In this document: in pieces, positions 1 through 6,143 of the stretch | How the letters are laid out: every line of letters begins with the position of its first letter | Numbering within the stretch: position 1 is the stretch's first letter | Source of the DNA: Bacteroidota bacterium | GTDB taxonomy: Bacteria > Bacteroidota > Bacteroidia > Bacteroidales > UBA1556 | NCBI GenBank assembly: GCA_003648395.1 | Contig: QMPB01000301.1 | Location: 1-6,143, forward strand | DNA: 6,143 bases | Direction: 5' to 3' | Notes under the pieces: model-generated | The model's input: the letters and a program-made list of their open reading frames with translations, nothing else | What the model was told of the DNA's origin: nothing | The model's database searches: none | Position numbers and translations under genes: made by a program

Positions 1-24
1 CAATTGAATATCGTTAATCTTCAT
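1..24 (-). CDS. Possible 5' end of a further minus-strand gene (8 codons visible)
   Basis: On the minus strand an ATG at 22-24 opens a frame reading MKINDIQL up to the window edge with no stop. It begins 27 nt after the stop of the amidohydrolase gene, in the same direction, which is normal spacing for the next gene of an operon. A G-run (GGGGG) lies roughly 9 to 13 nt upstream of the ATG and is not a good ribosome-binding site. Eight codons are too few to name a product, and an open frame of this length can occur by chance. This is a low-confidence partial gene. Confidence 0.22.
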
Positions 25-51
25 TCTTCAATCCCCCGAATCCACTTAGGC

Positions 52-1182
52 TTACACTATAACCTCAATTAAATTCAACTCCTTATCCAATAGAACCAGA
101 CCAGGCTTCTTCCCTACTTCAATACTGCCTAGCAGCAAATCAAAGCCCAAAGCCTTAGCTCCGTTAATAGTTGCCCAACGAATTAAATCATCATTACTAA
201 TATCAAAATTAGATTTCAAAACTCTGAGTTCGTCTATTATACTTAATCTATTATTTGATGCCAAACTATCCGTTCCAATACAAATATTTACATCCATTTC
301 CTTTAATAAATCTACTGGTGGTAGCTTATTTTCAATATACAAATTAGCATTGGGACATAATCCATAATAGGTCTCCTTAAAATTCTCCTTAGCAAAGTCT
401 ACTTCTTTTTCATTGATAAAAGTATTATGAATTAAAAGCACTTTATCATTGTTTTGCAGATAGTTACCAATTGATTCTATGGGTGATTTACCACTGGGAA
501 TATGTGGCGGAATTTTCATTCCCCAACTCTTAAACCTATCAGCCATAGCTCCCGAAGCCTTTTCAAAATATTCGCCTTCGCCTTCACTTTCCTTATGATG
601 AATACTTATTGTGGACTCCGTTGATTGAAAATCTTTTATCTTTTCAAATAAAGTCAAGGATAATGAATAAGGAGCATGAGGGATTATGTTTTTGGGAACA
701 GTAGCTTTATCAAATAAACTAATGCCATTTTGCCAAGCCTTATCAGCAGCAGAATCTTGTGAACCAAATATTTCTATAAAATTATAAAACTTAATACCAG
801 AATTACTCTTAGCCTCCAACGACAAATCAGTATTCATAATATCACCAACAGCCACAATTCCATTTCTCGACATTTCTAATAAGGCATTAGCCACAGCGTC
901 GTTCTTTATAATATCGGATGTATTGCGTTTGATTTTTTCTAAGCTGCCAATAAAACTATCAATGCCTCCACCCTGCTCGATTTTATTTTTTGCAAATGAA
1001 AGCTCGGTATGACAATGTACATTTACAAATCCTGGACAAATAATACCTTTATAATACTCTTCATCACCTTCTAATGAATCTCCAACATATAAAATTTCAC
1101 CAGAGTCAGAAATATGAACTACACCATTCTTTATGGGAACCATATTTACAGGATAAATATAATCTGCTGTTATCTTGCGCAT
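52..1182 (-). CDS. Amidohydrolase-family deaminase (COG0402/chlorohydrolase type), candidate aminodeoxyfutalosine deaminase
   Basis: A cytosolic metal-dependent hydrolase of 376 residues from the chosen start. Visible amidohydrolase landmarks, in order: HCH at residues 56-58 (metal ligands) in the block PGFVNVHCHTELS; HAPYS at 169-173; IHHKES at 194-199, with a His (probably H195) as ligand and E198 as the likely acid/base Glu; LIHNT at 250-254; and GTDSLASN at 303-310 with the metal-binding Asp305. A beta-strand-rich N-terminus and the C-terminal GSIEVGKKPGLVLLD form the usual flanking sandwich domain. The family deaminates purine-like or related rings. The gene lies immediately downstream of mqnC, so the best guess is deamination of 6-aminodeoxyfutalosine to futalosine in menaquinone synthesis; the substrate is inferred from context only. 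I chose the ATG at 1182 (MRKITADYIYP) because relatives, as I recall them, begin there. ATGs at 1227 and 1245 would add a hydrophobic 21-residue leader. Another nucleoside or guanine-type deaminase remains possible. Confidence 0.8.
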   Translation of the reverse strand: MRKITADYIYPVNMVPIKNGVVHISDSGEILYVGDSLEGDEEYYKGIICPGFVNVHCHTELSFAKNKIEQGGGIDSFIGSLEKIKRNTSDIIKNDAVANALLEMSRNGIVAVGDIMNTDLSLEAKSNSGIKFYNFIEIFGSQDSAADKAWQNGISLFDKATVPKNIIPHAPYSLSLTLFEKIKDFQSTESTISIHHKESEGEGEYFEKASGAMADRFKSWGMKIPPHIPSGKSPIESIGNYLQNNDKVLLIHNTFINEKEVDFAKENFKETYYGLCPNANLYIENKLPPVDLLKEMDVNICIGTDSLASNNRLSIIDELRVLKSNFDISNDDLIRWATINGAKALGFDLLLGSIEVGKKPGLVLLDKELNLIEVIV

Positions 1183-1253
1183 TCTATCTTCATTATTTAA
1201 AACAATTTTTTTCAATAAACCAAGCATATAAGACAGGTATAGCATTAGTTATA

Positions 1254-1259
1254 TCCTTT
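1254..1259 (-). promoter_or_regulatory. Shine-Dalgarno-like AAAGGA before the alternative upstream start of the amidohydrolase
   Basis: Read on the minus strand, AAAGGA stands 8 nt before the ATG at 1243-1245, a textbook spacing. It argues for translation starting at 1245, adding MLYLSYMLGLLKKIVLNNEDR to the protein. Protein homology, as recalled, argues instead for the start at 1182. Bacteroidota depend little on Shine-Dalgarno pairing, and the plus-strand genes here have none, so the site may be chance. Confidence 0.25.
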
Positions 1260-1286
1260 CAGCCTTAGTCTTTAACATTTAGCCTT

Positions 1287-2435
1287 TCAACTTTTCACCC
1301 TGAGCGTAGTCGGAGGGTAGCCTCTAGCATCCTTCCAATAAGTAACTTCTTCAAACTCTTGATTGCGCTGAAATGGCTCAAAACCAGCTTCTATAATTGC
1401 TTGTTGAATTCCATTAGCATCAAATTTATGATCTGCTCCTGCCACTGAAACCACATTCTCTTCAATCATAATGGAGCCAAAATCGTTAGCACCACCATTT
1501 AAGCACAGCTGCCCTACTTCTTTACCAACAGTGAGCCAACTTGCTTGAATATTTTTAATATTTGGAAGCATAATTCTACTCAAAGCTATAAACTTAATAT
1601 ACTCAGTAGCCGAAACTCCAAAATCTATCTTCGAGCGTTTCTTAAGAACAGTACCGTCGCTCATAAATGGCCATGGGATAAACGACAGAAAGCCTACTGC
1701 TCCTTCAGGTTTCTCAGCTTGCACATCTCTAGTTCTTATTAGATGTTCAAAGCGCTCTTCTTCTGTCTCCACATGACCAAGCATCATTGTTACCGAGCTT
1801 GTAATTCCAAGTTTATGAGCCTCACGCATTACATCAAACCACTCATTAGAAGTACATTTATTTTTCGAAATTTCTTTTCTAACTCTATCAACAAGGATTT
1901 CCGCTCCTGCACCAGGCAAACTATCCATACCGGCATCAGTTAGGCGCTCCAATGTCTCTTTAAAACTAATACCTTCTAATTTAGAAATATGTACAATCTC
2001 TGGAGGACCCAAAGCATGAAGCTTCACATCAGGATATTTTTTCTTTAAATTTGAAAATAAATCAATATAAAAATCAATTCCTAAATCGGGGTGTAAACCT
2101 CCTTGAAGTAATAGTTGTCGTCCTCCAAGTTTATACAACACCTCTATTTTATCATCATAAGACTCACTAGTGGTTATATATGCCTTTTTAGAATTCTTTC
2201 CAACATAGAAATTACAGAAATGACATCCGCTATTACATACATTAGTATAATTTACATTTCTGTCAATTATCCAACCCACCTTTTTCTGTGGATGCAGTTT
2301 CATTCTTATACTATTAGCCATAGCCATTAACTCAGTAACACCAACCTTTTTACTAAGTAATAGGCCTTCTTCTTTACTTAAAAAGCCACCATCAAGTGCT
2401 TTTTGTTTTATATCTTCTAATTTCATTAAAATCAT
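1287..2435 (-). CDS. mqnC: Cyclic dehypoxanthinyl futalosine synthase (radical SAM, MqnC)
   Basis: A radical-SAM enzyme of the futalosine menaquinone pathway. It cyclises dehypoxanthine futalosine to the cyclic product that MqnD later splits to dihydroxynaphthoate. The CX3CX2C cluster motif is Cys67, Cys71 and Cys74, within DRNVNYTNVC...CHFCNFY at 58-77, which is typical of MqnC. Other family blocks are LLLQGGLHPDLGIDFY (108-123), LGPPEIVH (142-149), DSLPGAGAEIL (171-181), MMLGHVET (217-224) and FLSFIPWPF (249-257). These phrases separate it from the related MqnE and CofH. The length of 382 residues is slightly above the usual 360-370, and the excess is at the C-terminus, where a repeat-like sequence encodes the last residues. 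The start may be the ATG at 2435 or the one three codons on at 2426 (MKLEDIKQKAL); the latter looks more like the family. The amidohydrolase gene follows 104 nt downstream, and the divergent M17 peptidase gene lies across a 116-nt gap. Confidence 0.93.
   Translation of the reverse strand: MILMKLEDIKQKALDGGFLSKEEGLLLSKKVGVTELMAMANSIRMKLHPQKKVGWIIDRNVNYTNVCNSGCHFCNFYVGKNSKKAYITTSESYDDKIEVLYKLGGRQLLLQGGLHPDLGIDFYIDLFSNLKKKYPDVKLHALGPPEIVHISKLEGISFKETLERLTDAGMDSLPGAGAEILVDRVRKEISKNKCTSNEWFDVMREAHKLGITSSVTMMLGHVETEEERFEHLIRTRDVQAEKPEGAVGFLSFIPWPFMSDGTVLKKRSKIDFGVSATEYIKFIALSRIMLPNIKNIQASWLTVGKEVGQLCLNGGANDFGSIMIEENVVSVAGADHKFDANGIQQAIIEAGFEPFQRNQEFEEVTYWKDARGYPPTTLRVKS
1296..1319. repeat. Dispersed-repeat-like element overlapping the 3' end of mqnC
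   Basis: On the plus strand the segment contains CACCCTGAGCGTAGTCGGAG followed by GGTA. It closely resembles the short repeat CCCTGAGCGTAGTCGAAGGG, which I recall as scattered through many bacterial genomes, including Bacteroidota. Its ends, ACCCT (1297-1301) and AGGGT (1314-1318), form a 5-bp inverted repeat around 12 nt. On the minus strand it is translated as the mqnC tail GYPPTTLRV, which resembles the PSTTLRVT peptide often seen where such repeats fall in reading frames. There is only one copy in this window, so repetition is inferred from memory, not seen here. Confidence 0.5.
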
Positions 2436-2490
2436 TTATTAATCTGAATATCATCGTAATAAACACGAGCAATATTCTTCAAATATTATA

Positions 2491-2520
2491 TTGAAAACTC
2501 AATGTAATTCACTAATTTTA
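2491..2520 (+). promoter_or_regulatory. Putative Bacteroidota-type promoter for the M17 peptidase-pdxA unit
   Basis: TTG at 2491-2493, a 19-nt spacer, then TAATTTTA at 2513-2520 matches the Bacteroidota primary-sigma pattern TTTG-N19-TAnnTTTG. The last G is replaced by A and only TTG is present in the -33 box. Transcription would start near 2527, giving a leader of about 25 nt before the ATG at 2552. The position in a divergent intergenic gap fits, but A/T-rich DNA produces such matches easily. Confidence 0.4.
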
Positions 2521-2551
2521 CGGATTCAAATGTACATTAATTTTTTTCACA

Positions 2552-3988
2552 ATGAATACAATTATAAAAACAAGAATAGAGTTACTCTCATCGCAAGACT
2601 ATAATGGTAGTTATGTATTATTATCTGATAATATCGAGAGTCTTTCTGAAAATAATCTTAAAAAAGAAGAACTTAAATATATATTAGATAATTATAAGGA
2701 AGGTAATAAGTTATTTCACTTTAATAGATACACACAACAAATATGGGTGCATATTATTGACAAAAAAGCTGTTAAACATATTATTGACGAAGAATACAGA
2801 AAAGCTGGAGCTATAATTCAAAGTCAGTTCTCTGCATTAAATATAGAAAACGTTTTACTTATTGACCTTAATAATAATAATCGTTCATTACTATATGCTG
2901 AAGGAATAATTCTATCTTCATATAAATTTGATAAATATAAAAGCAAGAAAGATAAAAGCAATATTGAGCTTTCTAAAATATATGTAAAAGAATTTACAGA
3001 AAGAGAAATAGAGCTTATGAATATTAGTAATGAAGCTACATTTTGGAGTCGTAATTTATTAAACGAACCACAAATGGCATTAGATGCTCAAACTATTACT
3101 GAGCAATTTAAGCTTATGAGCGAGGATGCTGGTTTTGATCTTGTTGTTCTTAATAAAAAGAAAATAGAGAGCCTTAGAATGGGTGGACTTTTAGCGGTAA
3201 ACAAAGGAAGCAACATCCCTCCTAGTTTTTCTATTATGGAGTGGAAACCTGAGAACGCCATAAATTCAAAACCATACGTCTTTGTAGGCAAAGGAGTTGT
3301 TTATGATACTGGTGGCGTTAATATAAAAACTGGTGATTTTATGACTAATATGCATATGGATATGGGAGGTGCAGCTGCTGCATCTACAGCTATATTCGCT
3401 ATTGCCAAAGCAAAATTACCTATTCATATTATTACATTAATTCCGGCTACAGATAACCGACCAGGACAAGACGCATATACTCCTGGCGATATAATAATAA
3501 TGCATAATGGCAAATCTGTAGAAGTATTAAATACTGATGCGGAAGGCCGCTTAATACTTGCTGATGCTCTTAGCTATGCTCAAAAGTATAATCCAGAAAT
3601 GGTAATTGATTTGGCTACTCTTACAGGAGCGGCAGCACGAGCCATTGGTAAATATGGTATTGTAGCCATGCGCAATGAAGAGGCTGATATTAAGCAATTA
3701 AATAATAGTTCGGAAAATGTTTATGAACGCTTGGTAGAGTTTCCAATGTGGGACGAATATGATGAGCTAATAAAAACTGACGTTGCAGATATTCAAAATC
3801 TTGGTGGTGCTGAAGGTGGTGCTATTACGGCAGGCAAGTTTCTGCAAAATTTTGTTGATTACCCGTGGGTTCACCTTGATATTGCTGGTCCAGCAATGCT
3901 TAGTGCTAAGGATAGCTATCGCACAAAAGGAGGTTCTGGCGTAGGCACAAGATTATTATTTGACTTTATTAAAGAGGTAGCAAAATAA
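2552..3988 (+). CDS. M17-family leucyl aminopeptidase
   Basis: A cytosolic di-metal (Zn/Mn) aminopeptidase that removes N-terminal residues from peptides; family M17 members are typically hexameric. The protein has 478 residues, close to the 503 of E. coli PepA. Residues 1 to about 155 are a divergent N-terminal domain; the rest is the catalytic domain. All key positions are present with the same spacing as in E. coli PepA: metal ligands Lys247, Asp252, Asp270, Asp329 and Glu331, catalytic Lys259, and Arg333 of the bicarbonate site. They sit in GKGVVYDTGG (246-255), NMHMDMGGAAAA (266-277) and the signature NTDAEGRL (327-334). The usual FDSGGISLKP appears here as YDTGGVNIKT, a conservative variant. 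No signal peptide is seen. The ATG at 2552 follows an A/T-rich leader without Shine-Dalgarno. pdxA follows after 37 nt, probably on the same transcript. Peptide preference cannot be told from sequence. Confidence 0.92.
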   Translation: MNTIIKTRIELLSSQDYNGSYVLLSDNIESLSENNLKKEELKYILDNYKEGNKLFHFNRYTQQIWVHIIDKKAVKHIIDEEYRKAGAIIQSQFSALNIENVLLIDLNNNNRSLLYAEGIILSSYKFDKYKSKKDKSNIELSKIYVKEFTEREIELMNISNEATFWSRNLLNEPQMALDAQTITEQFKLMSEDAGFDLVVLNKKKIESLRMGGLLAVNKGSNIPPSFSIMEWKPENAINSKPYVFVGKGVVYDTGGVNIKTGDFMTNMHMDMGGAAAASTAIFAIAKAKLPIHIITLIPATDNRPGQDAYTPGDIIIMHNGKSVEVLNTDAEGRLILADALSYAQKYNPEMVIDLATLTGAAARAIGKYGIVAMRNEEADIKQLNNSSENVYERLVEFPMWDEYDELIKTDVADIQNLGGAEGGAITAGKFLQNFVDYPWVHLDIAGPAMLSAKDSYRTKGGSGVGTRLLFDFIKEVAK

Positions 3989-4025
3989 AAAATAGCAACT
4001 CTTAAATCATAAAAAACTAAAAAAG

Positions 4026-5120
4026 ATGGAAGAAGAAGTAAAAAAGAAAGTTAGAGTAGGAATAAGTCATGGCGACTATAATGGAATTGGTTATGAAATC
4101 ATTCTAAAAACATTCCAAGATGAAAGAATGTTTGATTTTTGCACACCAATTATTTATGGCTCATCAAAAATAACCGCATATTATAAGAATACTATATCTA
4201 ATATGAATATCAGTTTTAATAATATTAAAACTGCAAGTCAGGCAATTGATGGTAAATTAAATATTCTTAATATTGTAAATGAAGAAGTAAAGATTGATGC
4301 GGGAATTTCAACACCGGAGGCTGGATTACTTGCCTATGAGTCTTTAGAAGCAATAACTCAGGATCTTGGGCATGGTGTAGATGTTATGGTTACTGCCCCT
4401 ATAAATAAGGACAATATTCAAAGCGATGATTTTAAGTTTCCTGGGCATACTGAATATCTAGCTGAAAAATTTGGCAAAGACCAAGAGCTGATGATTCTTT
4501 CGGGAGAAACAATGACTGTTGCTGTTGTTACTGGCCATATACCAATAAAAGATGTATCAAGTAGTATTACAAAAGAGTTGATTCTCAGTAAACTTGATAC
4601 TTTTAGAAATAGTTTAAAAGTAGATTTTGGCATATTGAAACCACGCATTGCTGTTTTAGGGTTAAACCCTCATGCAGGTGATAATGGGCTTCTTGGAAGC
4701 GAAGAAATAGATATAATTATTCCTGCTATTGAAGAAGCAAAGGACAAAGGCGTATTAGCATTTGGGCCTTTCCCTTCTGATGGATTTTTTGGATCAAATG
4801 ATTATACAAAATTTGATGGTATTCTTGCAATGTATCACGACCAAGGATTATTACCATTTAAATCTCTGAATTTTGAAGATGGAGTAAACTTTACTGCAGG
4901 TCTTAGCATAGTGAGAACATCGCCAGACCATGGCACAGGTTATAATATTGCAAGCAAAAATCTAGCAAGCCCAAATTCATTTCGTTCTGCAGTTCTGATG
5001 GCTGTGGATGTGCATAAAAAGCGTAATGAACATAGCAGAATTACTAAAAACCCATTGAAAATTGGCAAAGCTAATAGAGGCAGAGATGTTAATGTTGATG
5101 AAATAGAAAAAAGTAAATAA
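4026..5120 (+). CDS. pdxA: 4-hydroxythreonine-4-phosphate dehydrogenase (PdxA)
   Basis: A cytosolic NAD-dependent enzyme of the DXP-dependent pyridoxal 5'-phosphate pathway. It oxidises 4-phosphohydroxy-L-threonine; the decarboxylated product is condensed by PdxJ. Functional residues fall at a constant offset of +5 from E. coli PdxA: metal-binding His171 (GHIPIKDV), His216 (LNPHAGDNG) and His271 (MYHDQGL); substrate-contacting His141-Thr142 (FPGHTEYLAE); and phosphate-binding Lys279, Asn288 and Arg297 (PFKSL, GVNFT, IVRTSPDHGT). The N-terminal block is GISHGDYNGIGYE at 12-24, where proteobacterial enzymes have GEPAGIGPE. At 364 residues it is about 35 longer than the E. coli protein; most of the excess is a charged C-terminal tail after about residue 334. 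The gene lies 37 nt after the M17 peptidase gene with no promoter seen between them, and a strong terminator stem-loop follows about 20 nt after the stop. The start at 4026 has an A-rich leader and no competing nearby ATG. Confidence 0.95.
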   Translation: MEEEVKKKVRVGISHGDYNGIGYEIILKTFQDERMFDFCTPIIYGSSKITAYYKNTISNMNISFNNIKTASQAIDGKLNILNIVNEEVKIDAGISTPEAGLLAYESLEAITQDLGHGVDVMVTAPINKDNIQSDDFKFPGHTEYLAEKFGKDQELMILSGETMTVAVVTGHIPIKDVSSSITKELILSKLDTFRNSLKVDFGILKPRIAVLGLNPHAGDNGLLGSEEIDIIIPAIEEAKDKGVLAFGPFPSDGFFGSNDYTKFDGILAMYHDQGLLPFKSLNFEDGVNFTAGLSIVRTSPDHGTGYNIASKNLASPNSFRSAVLMAVDVHKKRNEHSRITKNPLKIGKANRGRDVNVDEIEKSK

Positions 5121-5140
5121 AGAACTTAATATTTATAAAA

Positions 5141-5176
5141 AGAAAGCTGCTCAAACAAATGTTTGAGCAGCTTTTT
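5141..5176. terminator. Bidirectional rho-independent terminator after pdxA
   Basis: A perfect 14-bp inverted repeat: AAAGCTGCTCAAAC at 5143-5156 pairs with GTTTGAGCAGCTTT at 5161-5174 around the 4-nt loop AAAT. On the plus strand the stem runs into T5172-5176. On the minus strand it is followed by TTTCTTTTTATAAA, so it can end transcripts from either side. It lies about 20 nt after the pdxA stop and would end the peptidase-pdxA transcript; it also backs up termination of pepD read from the right. Confidence 0.85.
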
Positions 5177-5302
5177 ACTTTCTAATAATTTGATATACTA
5201 TGTTACTCCTATTTAATCGCTTAATAAATAAAACCCTCAATATTATTAATTTCTTAGCTGTTGGGCAAATATGGCAATAACATAACAGTCTTTTTAAAAC
5301 AC

Positions 5303-5338
5303 AAAAACCAGCACTAGGGCTATGCCTAATACTGGTTT
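5303..5338 (-). terminator. Rho-independent terminator of the minus-strand pepD gene
   Basis: An arm at 5305-5318 pairs with one at 5325-5338 around a 6-nt loop. In minus-strand RNA all 14 pairs form, two of them G-U wobbles. In plus-strand RNA those two positions (5312/5331 and 5314/5329) become A-C mismatches. On the minus strand the stem ends in a T-run (TTTTT at 5307-5303, then GTGTTTT). It lies about 35 nt beyond the pepD stop. The strand asymmetry and position assign it to pepD. Confidence 0.8.
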
Positions 5339-5372
5339 GTATATTTATATTTGAAACTAATTCAAATAAAAT

Positions 5373-6143
5373 CTATTTTACTGGAATAGTTTTAAGAGTT
5401 CCTACAAAGAAATCCCAGAACTTAGCTACCGTTTCAATATTTACTTTCTCATCTGGAGAGTGAGGGAAGCGAATAGTTGGTCCAAAAGAAATCATATCCC
5501 AATTAGGATAAACGCTACCCAAAAGACCACATTCTAATCCAGCATGAATAACCATTATCTTAGGAATAAAACCATACATTTTTTCGTATGTACCTTGCAT
5601 AGACTTAAGAATCTTAGAGTCCATATTTGGTTTCCAACCAGGGTATTCACCTTCTAGAACTACATTAGCACCTGCTAGTTCGAAAATAGAAACAAACATT
5701 TCTGCTAAATCATCCTTTGAAGTTTCCACAGAGCTACGTATTAAAGCCGCAACCTCAAGCTTATTACCTTTTGATTGAATAATTGCAAGGTTAGTAGAAG
5801 TTTCTACAACACCCTCAATATCATTACTCATACGAATAACGCCATTAGGAGCACCATAAACACTATTAATAACCTTCCACATATCATCAGTTGACATCAC
5901 CTCTTTAGGCATATCTACAGACTTAAAGTTGAAACTTAAATCAGGTTCAACAGTTTTAAGTTCTGCAATAAAGATATCTTCAAATTTCTTTACACAGGCT
6001 TCAAAATCAGCTTTTTTAGCCTCAGGAATAACTACTGTAGAATACGATTCACGAGGAATAGCATTTCTTAAGCTACCACCTTGGATATAGCTTATAAGCA
6101 TACCATGATGTTTAGCCGCAGCCTTCATAAAACGGAAAAGTAA
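5373..6143 (-). CDS. pepD: Cytosol non-specific dipeptidase / aminoacyl-histidine dipeptidase (M20C, PepD), 3' part
   Basis: The C-terminal 256 residues of a protein whose family is about 485 long. The frame stays open to the right edge (LLFRF precedes the first in-window Met at 6128), so the start lies outside and that Met is internal. PepD is a cytosolic metallopeptidase that cleaves dipeptides, including Xaa-His. Counting from the Met at 6128, visible M20C blocks are GGSLRNAIPRES (17-28, lid/dimerisation domain), VVETSTNLA (107-115), YPGWKP (162-167), IHAGLECG (194-201) and SFGPTIRFPHSPDE (214-227). His223 in the last block matches the final metal-binding His of the family. The N-terminal metal ligands and catalytic residues are off the window. 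The gene ends with TAG, followed by its own stem-loop terminator, and converges on pdxA. No frameshift is seen. Confidence 0.93.
   Translation of the reverse strand, partial: LLFRFMKAAAKHHGMLISYIQGGSLRNAIPRESYSTVVIPEAKKADFEACVKKFEDIFIAELKTVEPDLSFNFKSVDMPKEVMSTDDMWKVINSVYGAPNGVIRMSNDIEGVVETSTNLAIIQSKGNKLEVAALIRSSVETSKDDLAEMFVSIFELAGANVVLEGEYPGWKPNMDSKILKSMQGTYEKMYGFIPKIMVIHAGLECGLLGSVYPNWDMISFGPTIRFPHSPDEKVNIETVAKFWDFFVGTLKTIPVK

Noticed and set aside
1261..1295. Two AGCCTT-headed segments 20 nt apart (1261 and 1281) as a tandem repeat or regulatory array
   Set aside because: Similarity does not extend beyond 6-7 bases and there are only two copies; likely chance in a pyrimidine-rich leader.
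1074..1943. Plus-strand open frames of 64-66 codons opposite mqnC and the amidohydrolase gene (1074-1268, 1545-1742, 1743-1943)
   Set aside because: They lie antisense to two well-supported genes, encode low-complexity sequence with no recognisable motif, and have no promoter or ribosome-binding signal.
2115..2330. Plus-strand 71-codon open frame with hydrophobic stretches
   Set aside because: It is antisense to the radical-SAM cysteine region of mqnC; its Ile/Tyr/Ser composition is what the complement of this A/T-rich gene gives.
2866..2882. Run of AAT codons (Asn-rich stretch) in the N-terminal domain of the M17 peptidase as a microsatellite
   Set aside because: It is only about four or five units, in frame, and normal for an A/T-rich gene.
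3088..3291. Minus-strand 67-codon open frame within the M17 peptidase gene
   Set aside because: It is a shadow of the catalytic-domain coding sequence, with no independent support.
4418..4648. Minus-strand 76-codon open frame within pdxA
   Set aside because: It is a shadow frame opposite conserved PdxA residues (GHTE to GHIPIKDV).
5181..5302. Small RNA or small ORF between the two terminators
   Set aside because: The only ATG-led frames are a few codons long, and no stable structure or promoter-like pair was visible by eye.

Overview
This 6.1-kb window looks like ordinary chromosome from a low-GC member of the Bacteroidota (roughly one third G+C by eye). The assignment rests on three things. 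Start codons are mostly preceded by A/T-rich sequence rather than a strong Shine-Dalgarno. A promoter-like TTG-N19-TAnnTTT(G/A) element lies ahead of the aminopeptidase gene. The protein variants (for example GDYNGIGYE in PdxA) have a Bacteroidota flavour. The genus cannot be named from this sequence.

Layout, left to right. (1) A minus-strand pair occupies about 1-2435: mqnC, encoding the radical-SAM cyclic dehypoxanthinyl futalosine synthase, followed downstream by a metal-dependent amidohydrolase of the COG0402 deaminase type. Eight codons at the left edge may begin a third gene of the same transcription unit. The neighbourhood suggests a futalosine-type menaquinone pathway, with the amidohydrolase as candidate aminodeoxyfutalosine deaminase. 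(2) A 116-nt divergent intergenic region (2436-2551) carries a plausible promoter for the rightward genes. (3) A plus-strand pair follows: an M17 leucyl aminopeptidase-family peptidase (2552-3988) and pdxA of vitamin B6 synthesis (4026-5120), 37 nt apart and probably cotranscribed. (4) A convergent intergenic region of 252 nt (5121-5372) holds two stem-loops that read as terminators, one usable in both directions and one suited only to the minus strand. (5) The C-terminal half of a minus-strand M20C dipeptidase (PepD) runs off the right edge.

The genes serve quinone synthesis, PLP synthesis and cytosolic peptide turnover. They are housekeeping functions and do not form a single system. I found no evidence of a novel defence, mobile or RNA system. 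The most unusual detail is at the 3' end of mqnC: the last dozen or so codons and the stop lie in a short sequence resembling a widespread dispersed bacterial repeat (core CCCTGAGCGTAGTCG), so a repeat appears to have supplied the protein's C-terminus.
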